The notes beneath the pieces were generated by a model. It had not been told where the DNA came from and did not search any database. It saw only the letters and a list, made by a program, of their open reading frames with translations. Position numbers and translations under genes: made by a program. A DNA stretch of 12,218 nucleotides from Methylotenera_A sp036675645 (GTDB taxonomy: Bacteria > Pseudomonadota > Gammaproteobacteria > Burkholderiales > Methylophilaceae), in assembly GCA_036675645.1 (NCBI GenBank), contig JAKFEP010000173.1, positions 1 through 12,218 on the forward strand. Direction: 5' to 3'. Shown here piece by piece: positions 1-7,105 of this stretch; position 1 is the first letter of the stretch; each line of letters begins with the position of its first letter.

Positions 1-2270
1 TCTAGAAGCTGCTCTAAAGTGCCCGGCCGGGCTAACAGGTAGCCCTGTCCATAATCGCAACCAAACTGGTTTAACAAGGTTTTCTGGCTTACCGTTTCTA
101 TCCCTTCTGCAATCACTTTAATGTCCAGTTTTTGAGCCATATGGATGATGGCCTCACAAAGCACAGCGTCATAATTGTCAGATGCAAGATTCTGAATAAA
201 TGATTTATCTATTTTTACATAGTGAATATCAAATTTTTTCAGGTAGGCAAGCGCTGAATAACCTGTTCCAAAGTCATCAATAGAAAGCTCAATACCTGCA
301 TTTTGCAAGGTGGAGAGGGTGCTTAACACGATATGAGATGCCTCTAAAAGAAGCCCTTCTGTAATTTCGAGGCAAATACAGCTCCCCGGAATCCCATGTG
401 CATTAATACTTTTGACCCAGTTTAGCAGGCTCTCCGGATGGTGAAGTTGGTGCGGGGAAACGTTAATGCTTAACTGAAAATCAGCACCCAGATTATGGCG
501 AATACTGGATAAATCTTTTAACGCTTGATGAAAAACCCACTGGCCTAATTGGTCAATCAATCCCGTTTCTTCTGCAATCGGAATAAAATCAACTGGGTTG
601 ACTAAACCTTTGGTAGGATGATTCCATCTAATCAGTGCTTCTGCTTTGGTAATGCTTGAATCTTTTAGATTGAGTATGGGCTGGTAATACATGGTGAACT
701 GCTCTTTCAGCATGGCACCTCTTAAATCATTGGCTATCGATAGCCTATTAGATGAAGTGGTCTGCATCGATTGCGTAAAAAATTTATAACGATTGCGGCC
801 AAGTTTCTTCGCTTCATACATGGCCTGATCAGCGTAGATGAGTAGTCCTTCAGAGCTCTGACTATCATCCGGGTATAGAGTGACGCCTATACTGGCAGAA
901 ATAAAAAACAAGTTGTTATCAATAGAAAACGGCTTTTCGAGCTCAATTAATATTTTTTGACAGGTTTTTTCTAGGCTATAGATATCTTTCAGATCAGCCA
1001 TAATCACCATGAACTCATCTCCGCCAATACGTGCGGTTGTATCAGACGACCTGACGCATGTACTGATACGGTCGGCCGCCTCTGCCAGTAATTTATCGCC
1101 TACGGTATGGCCTGATTGATCATTGACGCGCTTAAAGTTATCCAAATCAATGTACAGCAGGCCTACTGGCAAGTTAGATCTATTCGCTCTATCTAGCGCT
1201 TGTTGGAGGCGGTTATGTAACAAGTGGCGATTAGGTAGTTTTGTTAGGAAATCAAAATTGGCCTGATGCCAAATTTGTTGCTGGGATTCAGCCTCTTTTT
1301 TCTTGATAGCTTCTTTTAATCGATAAAATCTGACCAAGCCTATTATGAGTATGATAGAGATGGCGCCAAGTATAGCGGTGATAAAATGGTTAATTTTAGG
1401 GTCAGTAACTCTCCATTTTTCAAGTAATTCCTGGTTGTCTGGCTCAATTGCTGACAACCCCTTTTCAAGTATAGAAGCAAGCTCTGGCCGATCACTTCTA
1501 ACTGCCATCGAAACCTCAGAGCTAAATGGTGTAAGCCCGGATTTTTCTGCATATTTTAAGCGGTTAAACACGATGTTGTAATCTATGATCATTTCATTGC
1601 CTACATAAGCATCCACCGTTCCAACTCTCAGCTCTTCAAGAGCTTCATCCGCGATATCAACGTATACGAGTTTTATTTTAGGATAGTTGTCGCGTATTTT
1701 CTGCCCCAAAGGCCCACCTCTAAAGATAGCAACACGTGCGTTATCAAGGTCTTCAAGAGACGTTATTTTTGAATCCTTCTTGGTGTTCTTGTTTGTGTAA
1801 ATTGCGAGTGGAAACACAAGAAATGGTTGATTCAGCGAACGAAATTTGGGATTCTTCAAGCTTTTATTACTAATCCCTGAAATAATATCTGCTTCCACTG
1901 GCTCGATATTATCGTGATAGTCCATGATAATAAAATTGACTTGCAGCAAATTCGCCAGCCGAGTCAAATAATCAATTGATAATCCGCGATGCTTCTCACT
2001 TTCCAGCTTGAATTCGATTGGCATCCATCCGCTTTTAACGGCTACTTTGATGTTCTGGTTTTTTTCAAGCCACGCTTTCTCATTGGGGGTAAGTCTTATA
2101 TTGAACTCTTGGGCCTCACGGATTTTTTTAGCACTACTAATTTTTTCTGGCTGAATAGTTTCGGCGGCAATTAGAGGTGGCTGAGTCGAAGAGAGTAAAA
2201 GGCAAAGAATTGCTAGCTGGAGTATTAATTTCAGAAGGTCTTGCCTATAAAATAATATGAAGCTTTGCAT
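1..2270 (-). CDS. Periplasmic solute-binding domain / TM / GGDEF-EAL sensor protein (C-terminus cut by window edge)
   Basis: An open frame runs from ATG at 2270 to base 1 without a stop: 756 codons, 3' end outside the window. Residues 1-36 form a signal peptide (hydrophobic 14-27, likely cut after LIAA). Residues about 62-287 resemble a family 3 solute-binding domain (SBP_bac_3), followed by one transmembrane helix at about 294-314. GGDEF follows (338-500): the active site GGDEF is at 416-420 and the product-inhibition site RSSD at 407-410, five residues before it. EAL starts near 512, with EAL at 544-546, N603, ITEG 636-639, DDFGTGYS 665-672, VKID 685-688, AEGIET 721-726 and Q742. All catalytic motifs are present, so synthesis (2 GTP to c-di-GMP) and hydrolysis (to pGpG) are both possible. 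By family logic a periplasmic ligand, perhaps an amino acid, would control cytoplasmic c-di-GMP. No other in-frame start lies between an upstream stop and this ATG; the Shine-Dalgarno signal is poor. Little more than the tail after the QGY motif should be missing. Confidence 0.93.
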   Translation of the reverse strand, partial: MQSFILFYRQDLLKLILQLAILCLLLSSTQPPLIAAETIQPEKISSAKKIREAQEFNIRLTPNEKAWLEKNQNIKVAVKSGWMPIEFKLESEKHRGLSIDYLTRLANLLQVNFIIMDYHDNIEPVEADIISGISNKSLKNPKFRSLNQPFLVFPLAIYTNKNTKKDSKITSLEDLDNARVAIFRGGPLGQKIRDNYPKIKLVYVDIADEALEELRVGTVDAYVGNEMIIDYNIVFNRLKYAEKSGLTPFSSEVSMAVRSDRPELASILEKGLSAIEPDNQELLEKWRVTDPKINHFITAILGAISIILIIGLVRFYRLKEAIKKKEAESQQQIWHQANFDFLTKLPNRHLLHNRLQQALDRANRSNLPVGLLYIDLDNFKRVNDQSGHTVGDKLLAEAADRISTCVRSSDTTARIGGDEFMVIMADLKDIYSLEKTCQKILIELEKPFSIDNNLFFISASIGVTLYPDDSQSSEGLLIYADQAMYEAKKLGRNRYKFFTQSMQTTSSNRLSIANDLRGAMLKEQFTMYYQPILNLKDSSITKAEALIRWNHPTKGLVNPVDFIPIAEETGLIDQLGQWVFHQALKDLSSIRHNLGADFQLSINVSPHQLHHPESLLNWVKSINAHGIPGSCICLEITEGLLLEASHIVLSTLSTLQNAGIELSIDDFGTGYSALAYLKKFDIHYVKIDKSFIQNLASDNYDAVLCEAIIHMAQKLDIKVIAEGIETVSQKTLLNQFGCDYGQGYLLARPGTLEQLL

Positions 2271-2336
2271 TTTATATGTGCTTAATAAGTCTCTTGTATG
2301 TAGAGAACATAAGCTTCTACTATATTAAACCTTTAT

Positions 2337-2365
2337 ATTATAGTTATATAGCGATTTGTGATTAA
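2337..2365 (-). promoter_or_regulatory. Possible sigma70 promoter for the SBP-GGDEF-EAL gene
   Basis: On the minus strand a perfect TATAAT (2342-2337) is preceded at 17 bp by TTAATC (2365-2360), a weak -35. It lies about 67 bp before the ATG at 2270, in the AT-rich gap after ald. The -10 match is exact, but such boxes occur by chance in AT-rich DNA. A separate promoter would let this gene be expressed independently of ald. Confidence 0.4.
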
Positions 2366-2477
2366 GCCCGCTGCTGCTGAAATGAAGACTTGGCTTCGGA
2401 GGATGCCACGTTTATTACACACGCTAAAATCGTCATCAATTGAGGTCAGCATATCGACTAGCTATAGAAGTAAAGCC

Positions 2478-3593
2478 TTAACTAGCTAAAGCCTGCTCGG
2501 CAGATACATAATCACAACCTAACGCTTCAGCAACAGCATGATTGGTGACCATGCCATTGTGTATACACAGGCCTTGCAATAGGTTTTGATCGTCATTTAG
2601 TGCCTGTAAGCCTTTGTCTGCAAGTGCCAATATAAAAGGCTGGGTAGCATTATTAAGGGCATAAGATGAAGTCTTTGGAACCGCTGCGGGCATATTGGCA
2701 ACGCAATAGTGGATAACATTATCAACCAGGTAAATAGGGTCATCATGGGTGGTAGCCCGTGAGGTTTCGCAGCCGCCTCCTTGATCGATAGCGACATCTA
2801 CAATGACTGCGCCTGGTTTCATGCGCTTTATCAGGGCGTGGCTAATAAGCTTTGGTGCGGTGGCGCCTCGAATTAGTATACCAATAATGACCAAATCCGC
2901 ATCTAAACAATGACATTCAATCGTTTCTGCGTTAGAAAAAGCCGTGTTAAGCAAAGGCCCAAATTGCGATAATAGATTTTTCAATACATCAATATTGCGA
3001 TCTATAACCCAAACTTCAGCGCCCATACCCAATGCAATCTGCGCAGCATTCGCGCCTACTACACCGCCGCCAATAATCACGACCTTTGCCCGGGTTGCAC
3101 CAGCTACGCCACCCAGTAATACTCCCAAGCTGCCATGTGGACGTTCCAGAAAATGCGCACCAGCCTGTATTGAAAGTCGTCCAGCCACGGCAGACATAGG
3201 GGCCAGCAAGGGTAAACCACCATCATTGTCGGTTACCGTTTCGTAAGCAATGCAAGTGGCGGTGGATTTGATTAAGTCTAAGGTTTGCAGTGGATCTGGT
3301 GCCAGATGTAAATAGGTAAACAAAATCTGCCCGCCATGTAAAAGTTTTCGCTCACTGGCTTGAGGTTCTTTCACTTTGACAATCATTTGCGCTGATCCGA
3401 AGATTCGCTCTGGACTGCTTGTAATAGTGGCGCCAGCAGCCTCATATTCAGCATCAGAAGCGCCGATACCGATGCCCGCATCAGTCTCTACCATCACTTG
3501 GTGACCACGCATAGTAAGGGCTTTAACATTGGCGGGAACGATGCCAACGCGATACTCCCTGTTTTTGATTTCTTTGGGGATTCCAATCAGCAT
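2478..3593 (-). CDS. ald: Alanine dehydrogenase
   Basis: This 371-residue protein has the standard length and numbering of bacterial NAD-dependent L-alanine dehydrogenase, which interconverts L-alanine with pyruvate and ammonium in the cytoplasm. It opens with MLIGIPKEIKNREYRV (R15, substrate binding). It has K75 in VKVKEP and the catalytic H96 in TYLHLAP. The Rossmann glycine motif GGGVVG is at 175-180 with D198 as the expected NAD-ribose acidic residue. The catalytic D270 lies in VDVAIDQGG, and YCVANMPAAVPKTS (N300) is a family signature. All positions match the Mycobacterium tuberculosis enzyme as I remember it. A small oddity is R242, where the loop usually reads PGA. The start follows a weak ribosome site. 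It is on the same strand as the sensor gene at 1-2270, about 200 bp apart, each with its own possible promoter. Transhydrogenase alpha subunit is a related fold, but length and motifs favour Ald. Confidence 0.96.
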   Translation of the reverse strand: MLIGIPKEIKNREYRVGIVPANVKALTMRGHQVMVETDAGIGIGASDAEYEAAGATITSSPERIFGSAQMIVKVKEPQASERKLLHGGQILFTYLHLAPDPLQTLDLIKSTATCIAYETVTDNDGGLPLLAPMSAVAGRLSIQAGAHFLERPHGSLGVLLGGVAGATRAKVVIIGGGVVGANAAQIALGMGAEVWVIDRNIDVLKNLLSQFGPLLNTAFSNAETIECHCLDADLVIIGILIRGATAPKLISHALIKRMKPGAVIVDVAIDQGGGCETSRATTHDDPIYLVDNVIHYCVANMPAAVPKTSSYALNNATQPFILALADKGLQALNDDQNLLQGLCIHNGMVTNHAVAEALGCDYVSAEQALAS

Positions 3594-3633
3594 AAATATT
3601 TTTAAATCAAAATAATCACCATGTCAGACTAGC

Positions 3634-3662
3634 ATGAAAATAAATAAAAATGGCTGTGTCGA
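3634..3662 (-). promoter_or_regulatory. Possible sigma70 promoter for ald
   Basis: On the minus strand TCGACA (3662-3657, five of six matches to TTGACA) lies 17 bp before TTTCAT (3639-3634, four of six matches to TATAAT). Transcription would begin about 35 bp before the ald ATG. I cannot identify an AldR/Lrp operator by eye, although the leader is AT-rich, as Lrp-type sites often are. Confidence 0.4.
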
Positions 3663-3687
3663 GGGAAGAATTTTTGTATGTGGCAGG

Positions 3688-3706
3688 CAAAACCACAAAG
3701 TGTGGT
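3688..3706 (-). terminator. Weak hairpin with short T run downstream of the antitoxin gene
   Basis: Read on the minus strand, ACCACA-CTT-TGTGGT is a perfect 6-bp stem with a 3-base loop followed by only a few Ts and then GCC. It lies about 110 bp past the antitoxin stop and before the ald promoter candidate, a sensible place for an intrinsic terminator. The short T tract makes it weak; it could instead be a protein-binding palindrome. Confidence 0.25.
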
Positions 3707-3813
3707 ATCAGCTTTTTTAAAGGGGATTAAAAAACAATATGCATCATTTTTTAGGATTTTTATAGTTTTTTATAGAAGGTGTAGACACCAAATTCTTATG
3801 GCGGATTGTCTAA

Positions 3814-4116
3814 CTACACAAAATGCACTTCAACCCGCTTGCCCAAAGCTGCCGCATATTTGCGCAATGTACTAATACTAGGCGAATGCTTACCAGAAGC
3901 GAGTGCGCTTTCAAGCCGAGCTACTGCTGGTGCTTTAGTCCCCATGCGTTTAGCTACATCTGCTTGCGATAAACCAGCGGCGCGCCTTGCCGCTAGCATC
4001 TCATCTAACATTGCAAACTCTTCACGGTTTAAGCGTTCATATTCTGCGCGCACGGCAGGGTTATCTAGCATATTTGCTTTTAACTCGACATGCGTTAATA
4101 CTGATTTAACTTTCAT
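3814..4116 (-). CDS. HigA-like XRE-family antitoxin
   Basis: A 100-residue protein beginning MKVKSVLTHVELKANML, with an XRE helix-turn-helix at about 49-70 (LSQADVAKRMGTKAPAVARL) and the typical ending STLRKYAAALGKRVEVHF. The pattern is that of antitoxins paired with Gp49/HigB-type toxins: it binds the toxin and represses its own operon. I chose ATG 4116 over the in-frame ATG at 4131 because AAGGTGAT sits four bases before it (4128-4121), and because the five extra residues (MKVIN) look like the leftover end of the toxin reading frame. The gene is intact, while the upstream toxin partner at 4128-4428 is broken, so today this would act only as a DNA-binding regulator or as an antidote to a homologous toxin elsewhere. 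Confidence 0.82.
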   Translation of the reverse strand: MKVKSVLTHVELKANMLDNPAVRAEYERLNREEFAMLDEMLAARRAAGLSQADVAKRMGTKAPAVARLESALASGKHSPSISTLRKYAAALGKRVEVHFV

Positions 4117-4120
4117 GTTT

Positions 4121-4128
4121 ATCACCTT
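4121..4128 (-). promoter_or_regulatory. Ribosome binding site deciding the antitoxin start
   Basis: AAGGTGAT on the minus strand, followed by AAAC and ATG at 4116. It is well placed for the second ATG and cannot serve the first ATG at 4131, which lies upstream of it. Confidence 0.6.
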
Positions 4129-4428
4129 CATCGTGTTTCAGTCAGGCGCAACTCGCGCGGTGGCGTTCTTTGCGACTTTTTAACAGATATGCAATATCAC
4201 AATCCGTTTGCCAATCAACGTGCAATAAAACACACGGGCAATTCCTAAAGCGCTTTTAAGCCGCAATTCAACCAAGCCACTACCAAACGCCTTGGTTGCG
4301 GCTCCCCAAGTTAGCGCCATATATCTCTATGTAGACAGTCAAAGCAAGGTAGCGACGACGCAACCATTCTGGCAAAGCCAAAATCTTAATTGCACAGCAT
4401 GGCAATACTAAATAATGGTGTATTGCAT
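4128..4428 (-). pseudogene. Frameshifted HigB/Gp49-like toxin remnant
   Basis: Four conserved toxin pieces occur in the right order but in different frames. Piece A (from ATG 4428, low certainty) reads MQYTII, then a TAG. Piece B (about 4393-4304, another frame) reads ILALPEWLRRRYLALT... ending YGANLG. Piece C (about 4305-4186) reads TKAFGSGLVELRLKSALG then IARVFYCTLIGKRIVILH, and meets TAA at 4182-4180. Piece D (about 4181-4128, third frame) reads KKSQRTPPRELRLTETR. Joined, these match the layout of the phage Gp49-like/HigB family (RelE-fold mRNA interferases of about 100 residues): LALP near the N-terminus, GLxELRxK and GIARVFY in the middle, KKSQ-TP near the end. At least two or three frameshifts plus a stop mean no full toxin can be made. 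It sits directly before the antitoxin gene, the usual toxin-first order. Sequencing error could explain one shift but hardly all. Confidence 0.75.
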
Positions 4429-4437
4429 TGCGAAATA

Positions 4438-4453
4438 GTAACAAATATGTTAC
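4438..4453. promoter_or_regulatory. Palindromic candidate operator of the toxin-antitoxin module
   Basis: GTAACA-AATA-TGTTAC is a perfect 6-bp inverted repeat with a 4-bp centre, ten bases upstream of the remnant toxin ATG at 4428. XRE antitoxins of this type repress their own operon by binding such palindromes over the promoter. No other equally clean palindrome was noticed nearby. The match to this antitoxin is inferred from position only. Confidence 0.5.
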
Positions 4454-4636
4454 AAAAAACAAGCTGTAATTAACCCAATAGCCGCAAATGATAAAAATGT
4501 AGGATAAACCGGATGAATAAATACTCAAACCCATCATCTCACAACCCTCATGAATATTGGATTACAGAGCATGTCTTGAACATTTAAATCAACAAATGGG
4601 CTTTGTTTCACTTAAACAGACACAACACAGCAAGTA

Positions 4637-4828
4637 ATGACAACGAATCGAAGTGGCAGCATGCTAGGGTTAGGCATATTACTTTTTATATATATCTGGG
4701 GTGCGGTTGCATTATTAATTGCTAGTACAATCATTATTATTATTAATATGCTCAATACAGCTTGTTTTCAAATTTCTGATATACAGTCAGATAATCAGCT
4801 GAATGCTAGCAAAGGACTAACATGCTGA
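4637..4828 (+). CDS. Doubtful small single-pass membrane protein
   Basis: A 63-residue frame with one long hydrophobic stretch (about residues 9-38, rich in Leu, Ile, Ala) and a polar tail. I do not recognise it. In its favour: its last bases overlap the start of the membrane sensor gene by seven bases (shared ATGCTGA), an arrangement typical of translational coupling, and it is co-oriented. Against it: no clear Shine-Dalgarno sequence before ATG 4637, part of the hydrophobic stretch comes from a simple ATT/ATA-rich tract, and the sensor gene has its own good ribosome site inside this frame. It could be a chance frame in the sensor gene's leader. Confidence 0.3.
   Translation: MTTNRSGSMLGLGILLFIYIWGAVALLIASTIIIIINMLNTACFQISDIQSDNQLNASKGLTC
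4811..4816 (+). promoter_or_regulatory. Ribosome binding site of the membrane PAS-GGDEF-EAL gene
   Basis: AAAGGA lies five bases before ATG 4822. It supports this start for the sensor and shows the gene can be translated independently of the small frame that overlaps it. Confidence 0.65.
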
Positions 4829-6771
4829 AAAGTTTTTGGAAAAAAACTTCATCAACTCCCCATTTAATTGCTTTACGCATTTTCACGATCTACCTGCTTA
4901 TTGGTGTTTTCTGGATATTTTTTAGCGATCACATCCTGCAGAAGTTAGTTTCTACGCAAGAACAATTCACTCAGTACAGTATTTATAAAGGCTGGGCATT
5001 TATTACGTTCACAGCTGCTCTGCTTTATTTCTTGGTGCGAGCAAACATAGCAGGATATCTGAACATTGAGGCCTCTTTTCATGTCAGTGAAGATCGTTGG
5101 AAGTTTGCGCTAGAAGGCGCTGGTGATGGCGTTTGGGATTGGGATATGGTGACGGACCAGGTGTTTCGCTCGACACGATGGAAAGAAATTTACGGCTATA
5201 CCAGCGATGAACTTGAGGAAACGGCTACAGCAGGGCGTGCGCTTGTCCATCCAGATGATTTGCCTCAAATGCTAGAAGATACACAAGCATATCTGCAAGG
5301 GGAAAGAGATATCTATGTGTCTGAATTCCGCATTCTTTGTAAAGATGGTACTTGGAAGTGGACGCTAAGCCGGGGCATGGTGATTCGCCATGATGTTGAT
5401 GGTAAGCCTTTACGTATGATTGGCACGCATACCGATATTAGCGAAAGAAAGAATGCCGAGGCTCAAGTATTTCGCTTAGCACACTATGATCAATTGACTC
5501 ATCTGCCGAACCGTATTTTGTTTTTAGACCGCTTTCAACAAGAAATTAAAAAGGCCCAGCGCAATCCCCAGTTTATTACTTTAATGTATCTGGATTTGGA
5601 TGATTTTAAAGAAATTAACGATACGCTCGGGCATGATATGGGTGATTTACTGCTGAAAGAAACCGCGGGACGTCTGGAAGCTTGTGTAAGGACCGATGAC
5701 ACAGTTGCGCGCATGGGAGGCGATGAATTTACTATCATATTGAACAATCTCAAGGATCAAATTAGTACCGACCGTATCGCACAGAATATTTTAGACAAAT
5801 TTAATGAGCCTTTTTATTTGGGGGGTGAAATTGTCTATATCACTGCAAGTATTGGTATTAGCGTTTATCCAGATGATGGCACCGAAGTAGACGTGTTACT
5901 TAAAAATTCTGATCGGGCGATGTATGCAGCTAAAGAGCAGGGTAGAAACCGTTATCACTATTTCACTCCAACCATGCAAGATGCAGCTTTAACCCGCATG
6001 CATCTTAGCAACGATTTGCATACGGCGCTCGTTGCAAACCAATTCCAACTGCATTATCAGCCTATTGTAGATCTTACATCTGGCGATATTTATAAAGCTG
6101 AGGCCCTCATCCGCTGGCAACATCCAGTACGTGGCCTAATTAGCCCAGTCGAGTTTATCCCCATTGCAGAACATACCGGCCTGATTGTTGGAATTGGTGA
6201 TTGGGTTTTTTACGAAGCGGTGAATCAGGTCATTAAATGGCGCGTCCATCAGCCTGATTTTCAAATCAGTATCAATCGCTCACCCGTACAGTTTAGAGCT
6301 AATCTCAAACATCACCTGAATTGGGTCAACTATCTAAAAGAGCGAGAATTGCCCGGTAACAGTATTTGCATAGAGATTACGGAAGGCCTATTGTTGGACG
6401 CTCGTGATGTAGTGATAAGCCAGCTAGACAGCTTCAGCAAAGCCAATATCCAAGTGGCGATTGATGATTTTGGTACTGGCTATTCATCGCTGGCTTATTT
6501 ACAAAAATTCAATATTGATTATGTAAAAATAGATCGGTCATTCACGTCCAATATCCATCCTGGCTCTAGTGATTTAGTGCTGTGTGAGGCGATTATTGTC
6601 ATGGCGCATAAATTGGGCAAGAAAGTAGTCGCAGAAGGTATTGAAACTCAAGAACAACTAGATTTATTGAAAGCAGCAGGCTGTGATTTTGGGCAAGGCT
6701 ACTTGTTTTCTAAGCCAGTTCCTGCCAATGAATTCGAAAATCTCTTTGAACAAAATAAAAAAATTAGCTAA
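4822..6771 (+). CDS. Membrane PAS-GGDEF-EAL cyclic-di-GMP enzyme
   Basis: A 649-residue protein. Two transmembrane helices (about 16-36 and 55-75) flank a short loop starting FFSDHILQKL, an N-terminal hairpin common in betaproteobacterial signalling proteins. A PAS domain of the PAS_3 type follows (about 91-210, ending GTHTDISERK). GGDEF spans about 216-382: GGDEF at 299-303, product-inhibition site RTDD at 290-293, and the DLDDFKEIND and GRNRY signatures. EAL spans about 395-640: EAL 427-429, N485, EITEG 518-522, DDFGTGYS 548-555, K569, AEGIE 604-608 and Q625. Both active sites look complete, so the protein may make or degrade c-di-GMP depending on the PAS signal. INRSPVQF, with Arg after the metal-binding Asn, is shared in type with the gene at 9207-12218 (VNKSPVQF). 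The start is supported by AAAGGA upstream. It is transcribed away from the toxin-antitoxin remnant; I see no confident promoter or terminator. Confidence 0.95.
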   Translation: MLKSFWKKTSSTPHLIALRIFTIYLLIGVFWIFFSDHILQKLVSTQEQFTQYSIYKGWAFITFTAALLYFLVRANIAGYLNIEASFHVSEDRWKFALEGAGDGVWDWDMVTDQVFRSTRWKEIYGYTSDELEETATAGRALVHPDDLPQMLEDTQAYLQGERDIYVSEFRILCKDGTWKWTLSRGMVIRHDVDGKPLRMIGTHTDISERKNAEAQVFRLAHYDQLTHLPNRILFLDRFQQEIKKAQRNPQFITLMYLDLDDFKEINDTLGHDMGDLLLKETAGRLEACVRTDDTVARMGGDEFTIILNNLKDQISTDRIAQNILDKFNEPFYLGGEIVYITASIGISVYPDDGTEVDVLLKNSDRAMYAAKEQGRNRYHYFTPTMQDAALTRMHLSNDLHTALVANQFQLHYQPIVDLTSGDIYKAEALIRWQHPVRGLISPVEFIPIAEHTGLIVGIGDWVFYEAVNQVIKWRVHQPDFQISINRSPVQFRANLKHHLNWVNYLKERELPGNSICIEITEGLLLDARDVVISQLDSFSKANIQVAIDDFGTGYSSLAYLQKFNIDYVKIDRSFTSNIHPGSSDLVLCEAIIVMAHKLGKKVVAEGIETQEQLDLLKAAGCDFGQGYLFSKPVPANEFENLFEQNKKIS

Positions 6772-7105
6772 AAAATATTTGGCTAGCGGTAATCATCGTT
6801 TCTATTCTAATTACATCCATGAGATAGGTTTTTGATGGGGCAGTTATTGACCCAAAGCGGATATCCATTTCTACACACCATCAATCCTTAAATTCGAGAA
6901 GAATTAATACCTTTTTGTGTCATTGTCTGCTCATATAGCTTGAAAAAAGTTAGCAGCTGCCTTTTAATTATCTATCACAGTTATTAATGATTAATGAGCT
7001 TATTAGGATTATTTTCAGATAAGTAATAGAGTGTTGTTTTAGCTTTAAAGGTAATATTTTTATTAATGTGGAATAGGGTATCAATAACACCAATAATATC
7101 TATCT
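6772..7105 (+). other. Intergenic region between two GGDEF-EAL genes, AT-rich leader
   Basis: These 334 bases have no convincing reading frame. I see no strong hairpin-plus-T terminator after the upstream gene. A promoter candidate lies at 6940-6968. Past it the leader is AT-rich, with the near-tandem TTAATGA/TTAATGA around 6983-6997. I looked for the conserved core of c-di-GMP riboswitches (GEMM class) and did not find it. Confidence 0.5.
6940..6968 (+). promoter_or_regulatory. Probable sigma70 promoter for the PAS-PAS-GGDEF-EAL gene
   Basis: TTGAAA (6940-6945, five of six consensus matches) is separated by exactly 17 bp from TTTAAT (6963-6968, five of six matches). Transcription would start near 6975, leaving a leader of about 130 bases before ATG 7106, long enough for post-transcriptional control. 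This is the best promoter match I found in the window. Confidence 0.55.

Noticed and set aside
2457..2490. Repeated ACTAGCTA at the end of ald as a terminator or attachment site
   Set aside because: Two short direct copies, one overlapping the stop region, with no T run and no nearby recombinase; most likely chance.
2944..3246. 100-residue plus-strand frame inside ald
   Set aside because: Antisense to conserved alanine dehydrogenase codons; the Pro/Ala/Ser-rich composition is typical of a shadow frame.
3778..3789. GGTGT-AG-ACACC inverted repeat after the antitoxin stop as a terminator
   Set aside because: Only a 5-bp stem with a 2-base loop and no T run directly after it on the minus strand.
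3678..3875. 65-residue plus-strand frame between ald and the antitoxin
   Set aside because: It runs through an AT-rich intergenic stretch and into the antisense of the antitoxin; no ribosome site and no recognisable features.
3806..4183. 125-residue plus-strand frame opposite the antitoxin
   Set aside because: It is the antisense shadow of a recognisable HTH gene and has no domain or ribosome site of its own.
4280..4537. 85-residue minus-strand frame as a gene of its own
   Set aside because: Its last third is a fragment of the toxin remnant (ILALPEWLRRRY...YGANLG), while the first two thirds are upstream non-coding sequence including the candidate operator. It ends where the toxin changes frame.
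6972..7105. Possible c-di-GMP riboswitch before the PAS-PAS-GGDEF-EAL gene
   Set aside because: The leader length is suitable, but I could not find the conserved GEMM core motifs or a GNRA tetraloop/receptor pair.
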